This document shows positions 7,810 through 15,803 of a stretch of 64,000 nt of DNA, in pieces (within the stretch, counting starts at the first letter, position 1; each line of letters begins with the position of its first letter). The notes beneath the pieces were generated by a model. It was not told the origin of the DNA. It searched no databases and was given only the letters and a program-made list of their open reading frames with translations. Position numbers and translations under genes: made by a program. Source of the DNA: Candidatus Fermentibacterota bacterium. Its GTDB lineage: Bacteria; Fermentibacterota; Fermentibacteria; Fermentibacterales; Fermentibacteraceae. The DNA is taken from contig PDSZ01000019.1 in the NCBI GenBank assembly GCA_002748705.1, positions 1 through 64,000 of the forward strand, given 5' to 3'.

Positions 7810-9791
7810 GCCGGGAATCCATTTATGACCTGACTGCAGGGTTCAGCCCCTCAGGGGACCAGCCTGCAGCTATAGAAAAACTGGTAAAAGGCTTCAGAGC
7901 CGGATACCGGTGGCAGACCCTTCTTGGCGTCACCGGTTCCGGCAAGACATTTACAATGGCCAATGTGATAAAGGAGATGAACCTTCCCGCTCTGGTCATA
8001 AGTCACAACAAGACCCTTGCCGCACAGCTTTACGGTGAACTTTCAGGCTTTTTCCCCAACAATGCTGTGGAGTATTTCGTGAGTTATTACGATTACTACC
8101 AGCCTGAAGCATACCTTCCTGCAAGGGATATGTTCATTGAAAAGGATGCCAGCCTCAACGAAGAGCTTGACAGGCTCCGTCTCAGGGCAACCACCAGTCT
8201 TCTCAGCAGGGATGATGTGATTGTGGTTGCATCGGTAAGCTGTCTCTATGGTCTTGGCTCTCCCCGTGACTTCATGAGCGCCGGCATGGAAATATCTGCA
8301 GGCGAGAGGCTGAAGAGAGATCTGCTCCTTACCCGTCTGGTGGATATGCAGTACAGGCGAAATGATGTGGCTCTTGCCCGCGGTTATTTCCGTGTGCGAG
8401 GAGACATTGTGGATATAGTTCCCTCATACTCAACCAGCGGTATGCGCGTTGAATTCTTCGGAGACACTGTGGAGAGTCTGAGCAGAATGGACCATCTCAC
8501 CGGTCATGTTATAGAGAAAATGGCGAGAACTGCTGTTTTTCCTGCAAAGCATTTTGTTGCAGGTGAGCAGAAACTGAACCTCGCAATGGGACGGATTCAG
8601 TCTGAGCTTGATGAGAGACTTCTTCACCTGAGAGCTGAAGGAAGAATGCTTGAGGCTCACAGGCTTCAGTCAAGGACGAAGTATGACCTTGAGATGATGG
8701 GGGAAACCGGTTATTGCTCAGGCATAGAGAACTACAGCAGGCACATTGAGGGCAGAGGAGAGGGCGAGAGGCCTTCATGTCTTCTGGACTATTTTCCCGA
8801 TGATTACCTTGTGTTCATTGATGAAAGTCACAGGACCATACCCCAGATAAGAGGAATGTACAGAGGCGACAGGTCAAGAAAGGAAACCCTGGTCAACCAC
8901 GGATTCCGGCTGCCTTCAGCGCTGGATAACCGCCCTCTCTATCTTGAGGAATTCGAGGAGATAACCGGCAGAAAGCTCTGTATGTCCGCAACACCTGCTG
9001 ACTATGAACTTGACAAGTCTGAAGCTGTGGTGGAGCAGATTGTCCGGCCTACAGGCCTTGTTGATCCTGAGATTGAGGTAAGAACTGCCAGGGGGCAGGT
9101 TGATGACCTTGTGGAGCAGATAAGAAATGCCACTGAAGGCGGAGGAAGGGTGCTGATAACCACTCTTACCAAGAGAATGGCAGAGGAGCTTACAAGTTAT
9201 CTTGCAGGGCTTGACATCAAAACCCGTTACATTCACAGCGAGATAGACGCACTGGAGAGGGTTTCCATACTCAGAGACCTCAGGCTCGCGGATTTTCAGG
9301 TTCTTGTCGGGGTTAACCTGCTCAGAGAGGGTCTGGACCTTCCGGAGGTGTCCCTTGTTGCTGTTATGGATGCAGACAAGGAGGGGTTCCTCAGGTCCAG
9401 AACCAGTCTGGTTCAGACAGCTGGAAGGGCTGCAAGGAACAACACCGGCAAGGTTATCTTCTATGGGGACAGAATAACCGATTCCATGAAGCTTGCCATG
9501 GAAGAGACAGGAAGAAGGCGGGAGATTCAGCTTGAATACAACCGTATACACGGAATAACACCGCGAACAGTATCAAAGACCAGGGAAGAAATCATCAGGT
9601 CCACAGGTATCGCTGACATTATGGGCAAGAGTACAGAATACGCATCAACTCCATCGGAATCATATACAGCTGAAAGTATTGCAGAAATTGAGCGACAGAT
9701 GATGAAAGCTGCAGACAGACTTGAATTTGAGGAAGCTGCAAGGTTTAGGGATATTCTTCGGAATCTAATGGAGAAACGAAGCCGCAGGTGA
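7806..9791 (+). CDS. uvrB: UvrABC excinuclease subunit B
   Basis: DNA damage recognition helicase-like subunit of nucleotide excision repair, 661 residues (family ~660-680). Visible features are Walker A GVTGSGKTFT, the beta-hairpin region YYDYYQPEAYLP, DEAD-like box FIDESH, helicase motif V/VI (GLDLPEVSLV, QTAGRAARN) and a C-terminal UVR domain (LEFEEAARFRDILRNLM) that contacts UvrC. It starts at a TTG whose last two bases form the pheT stop (TTGA overlap), with no strong ribosome site, consistent with coupling. No uvrA or uvrC lies nearby. Confidence 0.96.
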   Translation: MSRESIYDLTAGFSPSGDQPAAIEKLVKGFRAGYRWQTLLGVTGSGKTFTMANVIKEMNLPALVISHNKTLAAQLYGELSGFFPNNAVEYFVSYYDYYQPEAYLPARDMFIEKDASLNEELDRLRLRATTSLLSRDDVIVVASVSCLYGLGSPRDFMSAGMEISAGERLKRDLLLTRLVDMQYRRNDVALARGYFRVRGDIVDIVPSYSTSGMRVEFFGDTVESLSRMDHLTGHVIEKMARTAVFPAKHFVAGEQKLNLAMGRIQSELDERLLHLRAEGRMLEAHRLQSRTKYDLEMMGETGYCSGIENYSRHIEGRGEGERPSCLLDYFPDDYLVFIDESHRTIPQIRGMYRGDRSRKETLVNHGFRLPSALDNRPLYLEEFEEITGRKLCMSATPADYELDKSEAVVEQIVRPTGLVDPEIEVRTARGQVDDLVEQIRNATEGGGRVLITTLTKRMAEELTSYLAGLDIKTRYIHSEIDALERVSILRDLRLADFQVLVGVNLLREGLDLPEVSLVAVMDADKEGFLRSRTSLVQTAGRAARNNTGKVIFYGDRITDSMKLAMEETGRRREIQLEYNRIHGITPRTVSKTREEIIRSTGIADIMGKSTEYASTPSESYTAESIAEIERQMMKAADRLEFEEAARFRDILRNLMEKRSRR

Positions 9792-9893
9792 TATGTTAAG
9801 GGACTTGACACAGGTTCAGTATATAAGAATGTTTCAATCGTACATAAAGAAAACAGGGGTTCGTGCTACTCAAACACAGAAGAAAGGAGAGTC

Positions 9894-10517
9894 ATGAAGA
9901 AGTCAATAGCAATTCTTGCTGTACTTTCACTCGTAGCTTTTGCAGGTCAGATCGCTGTTGATCTGGGCCCGGTGGGCAATGGAGACGGTGATTGGCTCAA
10001 TTATGACGACGGATCACCCAAGTGGCTCACTTGGGGCGGAAAGTACAGGGGAACCTGGTTCAATGTTCAGGATTTCTTTCCTTCAGAAACAAATGGCTGG
10101 CTTGAGCAGTCTCGTCTCTGGTTCTACCACCACGCAAGTTATCCCTGGGACACCAGTGATTTTTATGTTGAGATCTGGAACGGCGATGTCTCATCTCCTA
10201 TGACTCAGCTTGATCAGCAGACTGCAACAGCACTTCACTATGCTCCAGTCTATGTTGACTACAGCCACCTTGATGTAGAGCAGAACTTCTGGTGTCTTGC
10301 CAACACTGAACTGAGTTCAGGCGGCTGGCCTTCAATTCTCGGTGACGGACAAAATCCGGATCCTTCAGGAATTGACCACAGCTACTTTTCTGATGACTTC
10401 ATCGTTTGGGAACCCTGGAATATAAACGGCGCATGCTTCTACTTCATAGCTGTCAACTGGAATGAGCCTAATGCTCTTGACAATACCACATGGGGTTCTC
10501 TGAAGGCTACATTCTAG
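9894..10517 (+). CDS. Secreted aromatic-rich protein, paralogue 1
   Basis: A 207-residue protein with a clear Sec signal peptide (KKSIAILAVLSLVAFAG). The mature part is rich in Trp, Tyr and Asp and looks like a small beta-sandwich. Signature stretches are GTWFN, SYPWDTSDFYVEIWNG, VEQNFWC, GGWPSI, SDDFIVWEPWN and TTWGSLKATF. The same stretches recur in the next gene, so the two are tandem duplicates. Ribosome site AAAGGAG lies 4 bp upstream, and a hairpin terminator follows the stop, so it is probably a single-gene transcript. I do not recognise the family. A carbohydrate- or surface-binding role would fit the composition but is only inference. Confidence 0.8.
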   Translation: MKKSIAILAVLSLVAFAGQIAVDLGPVGNGDGDWLNYDDGSPKWLTWGGKYRGTWFNVQDFFPSETNGWLEQSRLWFYHHASYPWDTSDFYVEIWNGDVSSPMTQLDQQTATALHYAPVYVDYSHLDVEQNFWCLANTELSSGGWPSILGDGQNPDPSGIDHSYFSDDFIVWEPWNINGACFYFIAVNWNEPNALDNTTWGSLKATF

Positions 10518-10538
10518 TCTGAATGCAGCAGGATATTT

Positions 10539-10568
10539 GAGGCCGTCTTTCAAGGCGGCCTCTTTTTT
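10539..10568 (+). terminator. Rho-independent terminator
   Basis: A perfect 7-bp stem (GAGGCCG at 10539-10545, CGGCCTC at 10556-10562) with a 10-nt loop is followed at once by six T (10563-10568). It lies 21 bp after the stop of the first secreted paralogue. Confidence 0.85.
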
Positions 10569-10824
10569 GTACTCAGCTTCTTCTGTGAAGTGCTGATCAT
10601 TTGCGAACCGTTCTGCATACCGCCGGCACTTGTCAGTATTCAACTCTTAATTGTGTAAGCTGTATCTCAATACTTATTGCTGTTCAAGTCTGAAAGCTGC
10701 TTTTTCGCTGCTAATCCTGATTTTGTTCCTTCACGGGTTTACTTGGTTAAGCCATTGCTTCATTGTATCGCAGATGGAATATGTCTGTGAAAAAGTTGTC
10801 TTTATAGCTGAAGGGAAGTGAGAG
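10569..10824. other. Intergenic spacer between the secreted paralogues
   Basis: About 256 bp without a supported gene. It must carry the promoter of the second paralogue, because a terminator precedes it. A weak TTGCTT then AATATG pair 17 bp apart near 10756-10785 is the best I see and is not convincing. No repeat or RNA gene was recognised. Confidence 0.4.
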
Positions 10825-11463
10825 ATGAAAATGTGGCTGTTATTGGCTGTTCTGACTGTAACTGCTGTATTTGCTCGCAGGGCTGAAGTAGACGACCTGA
10901 ATCCTGTTGCAATTGAAGGCGACTGGCTTCAGTATCACGATGGATCACCCTGCTGGTTTTGCTGGGAAGGGACCTGGAGAGGTACCTGGTTCAATATTCA
11001 GGACTTTATTCCAGGTGTGAGCAGTGGCTGGATCTGGCAGTCATGTGCCTGGTTCTATCACTACGGAGGTTACCCGTGGGATACCAGTGATTTTTATTTT
11101 GAGATATGGAACGGGAATGCAGTAGCTCCTGTTGTTCAGGTTGACAGGCGTATTTCCACTGCTTCCAATTACTCGCCTGTATATGTTGACTGGGTTGATT
11201 GTGCCGTTGAGCAGAACTTCTGGTGCATTGTGAACACAGAACTCAGCGCAGGCGGCTGGCCGTCAATCGTCAGTGATGGAAACAATCCTGATTCCTCAGC
11301 CGTTGTTCACAGCTTTCTTAGTGATGATTTCATCGTCTGGGAGCCCTTGAACATGAACGGCCCATGCAATTATATGACCGCTCTAATTTTCAAAAGTTAT
11401 CCTCCTTCTCTTCTTCAAGGAACCACATGGGGTTCTCTGAAGGCTGTTTTCACTGATTATTAA
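10825..11463 (+). CDS. Secreted aromatic-rich protein, paralogue 2
   Basis: A 212-residue paralogue of the protein at 9894-10517, with its own signal peptide (MKMWLLLAVLTVTAVFA). It shares GSP-W, GTWFN, WFYHYGGYPWDTSDFYFEIWNG, VEQNFWC, GGWPSI, SDDFIVWEP and TTWGSLKAVF in the same order. It differs by extra cysteines near the front (CWFCW) and a 5-residue longer tail ending SDY-like (FTDY). Ribosome site GAAGGGAAG precedes the ATG. The pair arose by tandem duplication and has diverged substantially outside the shared blocks. Function unknown. Confidence 0.8.
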   Translation: MKMWLLLAVLTVTAVFARRAEVDDLNPVAIEGDWLQYHDGSPCWFCWEGTWRGTWFNIQDFIPGVSSGWIWQSCAWFYHYGGYPWDTSDFYFEIWNGNAVAPVVQVDRRISTASNYSPVYVDWVDCAVEQNFWCIVNTELSAGGWPSIVSDGNNPDSSAVVHSFLSDDFIVWEPLNMNGPCNYMTALIFKSYPPSLLQGTTWGSLKAVFTDY

Positions 11464-11505
11464 CCTGTGATTGCAGGGAGTGACTGCCGGTTATGCCTGG
11501 CAAAA

Positions 11506-11569
11506 CGGTTTAACAGAAATCAGGCCAGGCTGTTTTCTGCCTGTGTTAACCGGAGAATCGCACTTTTTT
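11506..11569 (+). terminator. Possible terminator hairpin
   Basis: A long inverted repeat (CGGTTTAACA at 11506-11515 with TGTTAACCG at 11544-11552, one bulge; inner CAGGC/GCCTG stem) lies between the second secreted paralogue and the ispH fusion. A six-T run at 11564-11569 follows after an 11-nt gap, which is longer than in a classic terminator. Confidence 0.4.
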
Positions 11570-11582
11570 GTATCTTTGACCT

Positions 11583-13301
11583 ATGAGTGTGATAACCGCA
11601 AAGACAGCAGGGTTCTGCTGGGGCGTCCGAAGAGCTGTTGACAAAGTGGTAACCGAGATAAAAAAGGGTGAAGCCCCTTTTCAGGTCTACGGCCCTCTGG
11701 TTCACAATCCCCAGGTTATTGAAGCCCTGAAAGACAGAGGTGTAGCCACATGCGCTGAGCCATGGGATCAGCGGTCAGGAACACTCTTTCTCCGTACCCA
11801 CGGAGTTACAGTTGAAGAACGAAAGAGGCTGAAGACTCTTCCTGTTCAGCTTCGGGATCTTACATGTCCCAGGGTAGGCAGGGCTCTTGCCATTGCGGCA
11901 AAGCAGGCATCTCTAGGGGCTGATGTTCTCATTTTCGGTGACCCGGGGCACCACGAGGTCAAGGCTATTCTTTCAGCAGCAGGCCCTTCCGGCAGAGTGA
12001 TAACATCTGTGGAGGATGCAGACTCACTGCCGGAACTGAGAAATCCTTTCCTTCTTTCCCAGACCACTCAGAATACCCATGAATTCGAAGAACTTCTCGG
12101 TGTTCTGAAGAAACGGTGGCCGAATATCAGGTACAGCAATACCATCTGTGATTCCACCTCCCGAAGACAGGCTGAATTAAGGGAACTTATGACCCGTGCA
12201 GATGCAGTTGTGATAGTCGGCGGTCTGAAAAGCGCCAACACAGGTCGTCTGGCCCAGATAGCAGGAGAGACGGGATTGCCTGTGTTCAGGGTTGAAACCC
12301 ATGAAGAGCTGAATCCTGAAGCTCTTTCAGGCTACAAACGAATATTGCTCTCTGCCGGCGCATCAACTCCAGAGTGGAGCATCAGAAAGGTCAGGGAGAG
12401 GCTTCTGGAGATTCAGGGCAGGTCATCACGGGCAGGCAGAATAAGATCCATGTTCAGAAACCTTGTTTTCAGCGGTGTACACATTCCACTCACAGCGCTT
12501 TGTATTGCACTTGCTCAGGGGGTAACTCTCGGTGGTGAGGGATGGGGGAAAGCTGGTCTGCTGGCTGGTTTTCTTCTGTGGAGCTTTACCAATTTCACAG
12601 CTGTTCTTGAGTGCAGAAAAATAAACACCACAAGTCAGAAGAGACAGGAGTTTGTTCAGAATCATTCTGTACTTATGCTGGCTCCTTCGATACTTGGCCC
12701 TTTTGTTTCCATTTTGCTTGCTGTTCAGCTGGGGGCAACCTGGATAATATGGACTGTTCTTTCCATTGCCTTCTGTCTGCTTTACGCACTGCCGCGGGCA
12801 GGTACCAGTAAGGTTTCAGGTTTTCTGAGAAAAATACCAGGCTCCAGAGAGATAACATTTACCCTTGCCTGGAGCACCCTTGTCTGTGTGCTGCCTGCTG
12901 TAACCCTTGCAGGAATGGAGTTAAGCCTTCGCCTTCTTGTATGGCCCTTCTCCCTTGCTTTTCTCTTTTTCGCAAGGTCTCTGCTTATTGATCTTGTGGA
13001 TCTTCAGGGGGACGCTCTTCTGGGAATGGATACCCTTCCACTGCATCTGGGTTCAATGCGATGCAGGAGAATACTTATGATTTCCATGGTTGCAGCTCCG
13101 GTGATACAGACTCTGGCTGTTGTTTTTAATGCGCTTCCACTGTGCGCTCTGGGTTTTGTCATGGCTCCGGCGCTTCTGGCTGCTGCTTATCTAATAACTG
13201 AGAAAAAGCCTTTCCCTTCGGAACTGTCTGTAAGGGTCTATGCTGATGGAAGCCTTTTTCTTGCAGGGCTTGTTCCTTTTCTGCTCTGCATGAACCAGTG
13301 A
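11583..13301 (+). CDS. ispH: IspH (HMBPP reductase) fused to a UbiA-like prenyltransferase domain
   Basis: A 572-residue fusion. Residues 1-280 are a complete IspH/LytB, the last enzyme of the MEP isoprenoid pathway. Its iron-sulfur cysteines are Cys12 (GFCWGV), Cys95 (LTCPRV) and Cys189 (TICDST). His41 (LVHNP), His73 (RTHGV), the GHHEV motif and the Ser-x-Asn of GGLKSANT are also kept. Residues ~290-572 carry about eight hydrophobic helices and resemble the UbiA prenyltransferase superfamily. The second Asp-rich motif is present (LIDLVDLQGD, then DTLPLHLG). The first (NDxxDxxxD) is not evident; the equivalent loop reads LECRKINTTSQ. No frameshift separates the halves. Making a C5 isoprenoid precursor and prenylating a membrane acceptor in one polypeptide is plausible, but the acceptor is unknown and the UbiA half may be catalytically altered. 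Confidence 0.85.
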   Translation: MSVITAKTAGFCWGVRRAVDKVVTEIKKGEAPFQVYGPLVHNPQVIEALKDRGVATCAEPWDQRSGTLFLRTHGVTVEERKRLKTLPVQLRDLTCPRVGRALAIAAKQASLGADVLIFGDPGHHEVKAILSAAGPSGRVITSVEDADSLPELRNPFLLSQTTQNTHEFEELLGVLKKRWPNIRYSNTICDSTSRRQAELRELMTRADAVVIVGGLKSANTGRLAQIAGETGLPVFRVETHEELNPEALSGYKRILLSAGASTPEWSIRKVRERLLEIQGRSSRAGRIRSMFRNLVFSGVHIPLTALCIALAQGVTLGGEGWGKAGLLAGFLLWSFTNFTAVLECRKINTTSQKRQEFVQNHSVLMLAPSILGPFVSILLAVQLGATWIIWTVLSIAFCLLYALPRAGTSKVSGFLRKIPGSREITFTLAWSTLVCVLPAVTLAGMELSLRLLVWPFSLAFLFFARSLLIDLVDLQGDALLGMDTLPLHLGSMRCRRILMISMVAAPVIQTLAVVFNALPLCALGFVMAPALLAAAYLITEKKPFPSELSVRVYADGSLFLAGLVPFLLCMNQ

Positions 13302-13401
13302 TTTGAAAACCTCACACTCTGCCGGCTTTTTTCTGCATCTTGTTCGGGCACAAAACAACTGTGCATGCTATTCAAATCATTACAGTACACTTAGGAGAAT
13401 T

Positions 13402-13740
13402 ATGAAAAAGTATTTAATAATTTCAGCATATCTACTGCTTGCAGCCAGTTGCGGAGAAACTGTGGTTCGCGAGGAATACACTCCTCCGCCGGGAACTCTT
13501 CCAGGCTCCAATCCTTATGAGACAGTGACTGTTACAGGGAATGTTGTAAACCTCAGGCAGGGTCCCGGCACAGAGTACGCCATTCTTGGAACTGTACGAT
13601 CCGGCGACCTGCTTTTTGTTACCGGCGAGGCCCCTGACTGGTACAGAATATACATGCCTGAAAAATCACTCTTCGCCTGGATATACGCAGATCTGACTTC
13701 CGGAGCAGAAATGCCCGGTTATGAAGGGAATGACCAATGA
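13402..13740 (+). CDS. SH3-domain lipoprotein
   Basis: A 112-residue lipoprotein. The signal sequence ends in a lipobox (LLLAASCG, acylated Cys). A short Pro-rich spacer leads to one bacterial SH3 (SH3_3-like) domain with the typical VVNLRQGPGTEYAILGTV start and a WYRIY...FAWIYADL end. Such domains usually bind peptidoglycan or other envelope polymers. The ATG at 13402 is chosen because AGGAG lies 4 bp before it; the frame is open further upstream. The stop overlaps the purB start (ATGA), although the functions look unrelated. Confidence 0.8.
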   Translation: MKKYLIISAYLLLAASCGETVVREEYTPPPGTLPGSNPYETVTVTGNVVNLRQGPGTEYAILGTVRSGDLLFVTGEAPDWYRIYMPEKSLFAWIYADLTSGAEMPGYEGNDQ

Positions 13741-15032
13741 TAGACCGTTACGCCATCGGTGAAATGACAGATATATGGACTACCTCTGCCAGGTATGCCA
13801 GATGGCTTGAGATTGAAATACTGGCTGTAGAGGCCAGGTACCATGCAGGTCTTGTTCCTGAAGAAGACTATATCAGGATTCGAAATAACGCATCCTTTGA
13901 TACTGACCGTGTAAATGAGATAGAGCTTGTAACCAGGCATGATGTGATTGCTTTCCTCACATCTGTTTCTGAATCTCTTGGAGACGAGAGCAGGCATATT
14001 CACTACGGAATGACCTCCAGTGACATTCTGGACACATGTTTTGCCATGCAGATTCGTGATTCGGGAAAACTCATCATGGAAGCGCTGGATCAATACGGCA
14101 AAGCCCTCAGCGGCCTTGTCAAAAGAACAAAGGGTATTGTGTGCATGGGACGGACCCATGGAATGAATGCCGAGCCTACCACACTGGCTCTGAAATTCGC
14201 AGGGCATTATTCAGAGTACCTCCGTTGCAGGAGAAGACTTGAAGAAGCCCTGAAGGTTTCATGTGTAGGTACCATTTCCGGCGCAGTGGGTACCTTTGCA
14301 TACCTGGATCCTTCTGTTGAGGAGTTTGTCTGCGGTAAACTGGGCCTGGGCGTAGAAGAAATACCCACTCAGGTGGTTGCCAGGGACAGGCACGCCCAGT
14401 TCCTCTATGCTCTTGCTGCTGTGGGTGGAGCAATGGAGAGGTTTGCCACTGAATGCAGACACCTGCAGAGAACTGAAGTGGGAGAAGCAGAGGAGCGGTT
14501 CGGAAAAGGTCAGAAAGGCTCCAGCGCCATGCCTCACAAGCGAAATCCCATAGTAGGTGAAAGACTCTGCGGTCTTGCAAGGCTTCTGAGAGGCTACCTT
14601 CAGACCGGTCTTGAGAATACTTCACTTTGGCACGAAAGGGACATCAGTCATTCTGCAGCTGAGAGATTCATCTTTCCGGATGCATGCGGTGTGGCTCTCT
14701 ACGGTTTGAGAAAAGCAGCTGATCTGGCAGGCGGTCTCAGGGTTTTTCCGGAAGCGGTGGCGCTTAATGTGAAGAACGCCGGTGATCGTTACTTTTCACA
14801 GTCTGTGATGCTTGCGCTTGTGCGGCACGGCTCCACCAGGGAAGATGCCTATGCCATCGTACAGGAGATAGCCATGTCTGCCATGGAGAACGGAACTTCT
14901 TTTGCAGAGGCTGTGTCTGAAAATGAAAAAGTTGCAGGGGTTGTTCCTGCTGAAGAACTTGCTGATATCTGTACTGTTGACAACCATCTGCGAAACGAGT
15001 CGTATCTGCTGAACCGAATAGGCCTGGCCTGA
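13737..15032 (+). CDS. purB: Adenylosuccinate lyase
   Basis: Acts twice in purine synthesis, splitting SAICAR to AICAR and adenylosuccinate to AMP, each time releasing fumarate. It has 431 residues, the usual size. The fumarase/aspartase superfamily signature GSSAMPHKRNPI is intact, as are HYGMTSSDILDT (first conserved region) and GRTHGMNAEP (second, with the catalytic His). It precedes purL, purQ and purS, interrupted only by an unresolved 770-bp stretch. Confidence 0.96.
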   Translation: MIDRYAIGEMTDIWTTSARYARWLEIEILAVEARYHAGLVPEEDYIRIRNNASFDTDRVNEIELVTRHDVIAFLTSVSESLGDESRHIHYGMTSSDILDTCFAMQIRDSGKLIMEALDQYGKALSGLVKRTKGIVCMGRTHGMNAEPTTLALKFAGHYSEYLRCRRRLEEALKVSCVGTISGAVGTFAYLDPSVEEFVCGKLGLGVEEIPTQVVARDRHAQFLYALAAVGGAMERFATECRHLQRTEVGEAEERFGKGQKGSSAMPHKRNPIVGERLCGLARLLRGYLQTGLENTSLWHERDISHSAAERFIFPDACGVALYGLRKAADLAGGLRVFPEAVALNVKNAGDRYFSQSVMLALVRHGSTREDAYAIVQEIAMSAMENGTSFAEAVSENEKVAGVVPAEELADICTVDNHLRNESYLLNRIGLA

Positions 15033-15057
15033 TGCTCTGTTCATGAAAGGGGCAATA

Positions 15058-15318
15058 ATGTCTGTCCTTGACCGCCTTGCTGCAGAAACAGCCAGACTTA
15101 TTGACAGAACTGAGCTTGACAGGGAATCGTTCTCGTGAAAAGAAACATGGCAGCTGCCGATTCTGCCTGGTTTCAAACCTGATCCGGCTGCGCCTATGAC
15201 AAGCGAAGGAGTTCTTTACGGAGCTATCACTGCAGCAGGTTTTCAGGAAAAAGATCCTGTGCGAAAGGCAACTCCAGGGGCTCCTGCTGTTGCAGGCGCA
15301 TCTGCTGGGAAAAAGTAA
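15058..15318 (+). pseudogene. Short reading frame with internal TGA, possibly a decayed gene
   Basis: From ATG 15058 the frame runs 26 codons to TGA (15136-15138), then stays open for another 59 codons to TAA (15316-15318). The codons on both sides look like genuine coding sequence of this genome (for example LLYGAI-like and Ala/Pro-rich segments). Either a nonsense mutation split a gene, or there are two tiny frames, or the TGA is read through. I could not assign a family. Confidence 0.35.
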
Positions 15319-15320
15319 AA

Positions 15321-15608
15321 GTGATTGAGCGACCGGGATACTTTTTGGAGAAGGATGCAGGGTTGTGTTCCCTGGCCAGCCCTGATGCTCTTCTTGAGAA
15401 AGAACTTACAGGAGTGGAAAGGTCTTCAGTTCCCCTTGCTGTGATTGAAATGGAATCTGCAGTTGAGGAATTGTCTGTTTCCAGCTATGTAATGGGTGCT
15501 GCTTCAAGGTATGTAATCAGCTTTTTGAGAGTTATTGATGCGGGAATCAGAACAGGACAGGGTGAAGTTATGATACTTTTCTGCCTGGAACTGATCAGAA
15601 AGGTATGA
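15321..15608 (+). CDS. Small hypothetical protein, possibly part of a broken gene
   Basis: A 95-residue frame opening with GTG 3 bp after the preceding stop and ending in an ATGA overlap with the next frame. It contains a mixed charged/hydrophobic segment (SSYVMGAASRYVISFLRV) and no motif I know. The three adjoining short frames between purB and purL could be remnants of one gene with frameshifts, or a set of real small proteins. Confidence 0.35.
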   Translation: MIERPGYFLEKDAGLCSLASPDALLEKELTGVERSSVPLAVIEMESAVEELSVSSYVMGAASRYVISFLRVIDAGIRTGQGEVMILFCLELIRKV

Positions 15609-15787
15609 ACAGCGTTACAGAAAAGCCGGGCAGAGAGCTGCCTGCAGTGTTTACAGAAACTGAATTGCCAGTTGGAAAGATCACTGCAGGAGGATGTATT
15701 GTTGACCCGGGCTCAAGCATGTCAGTAAAAGAACTGCATACAATGCTCTCGTCCGGGATCAGAATGGAATACTCTGCAGAGGTATAA
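15605..15787 (+). CDS. Small hypothetical protein, possibly part of a broken gene
   Basis: A 60-residue frame whose ATG overlaps the previous stop (ATGA), ending 17 bp before purL. It holds a GGCIVDPGSSMSVKEL stretch but no recognisable domain. See the two frames before it. Confidence 0.3.
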   Translation: MNSVTEKPGRELPAVFTETELPVGKITAGGCIVDPGSSMSVKELHTMLSSGIRMEYSAEV

Positions 15788-15803
15788 GATACAGAAAGGC
15801 AAT

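Noticed and set aside
9805..9833. TTGACA upstream of the first secreted paralogue as a promoter
   Set aside because: No acceptable -10 box lies 16-18 bp downstream; TATAAG is only 11 bp away.
15136..15138. TGA as a selenocysteine codon
   Set aside because: No U-x-x-C or similar redox motif surrounds it and no obvious SECIS hairpin; kept only as an open possibility in the findings.
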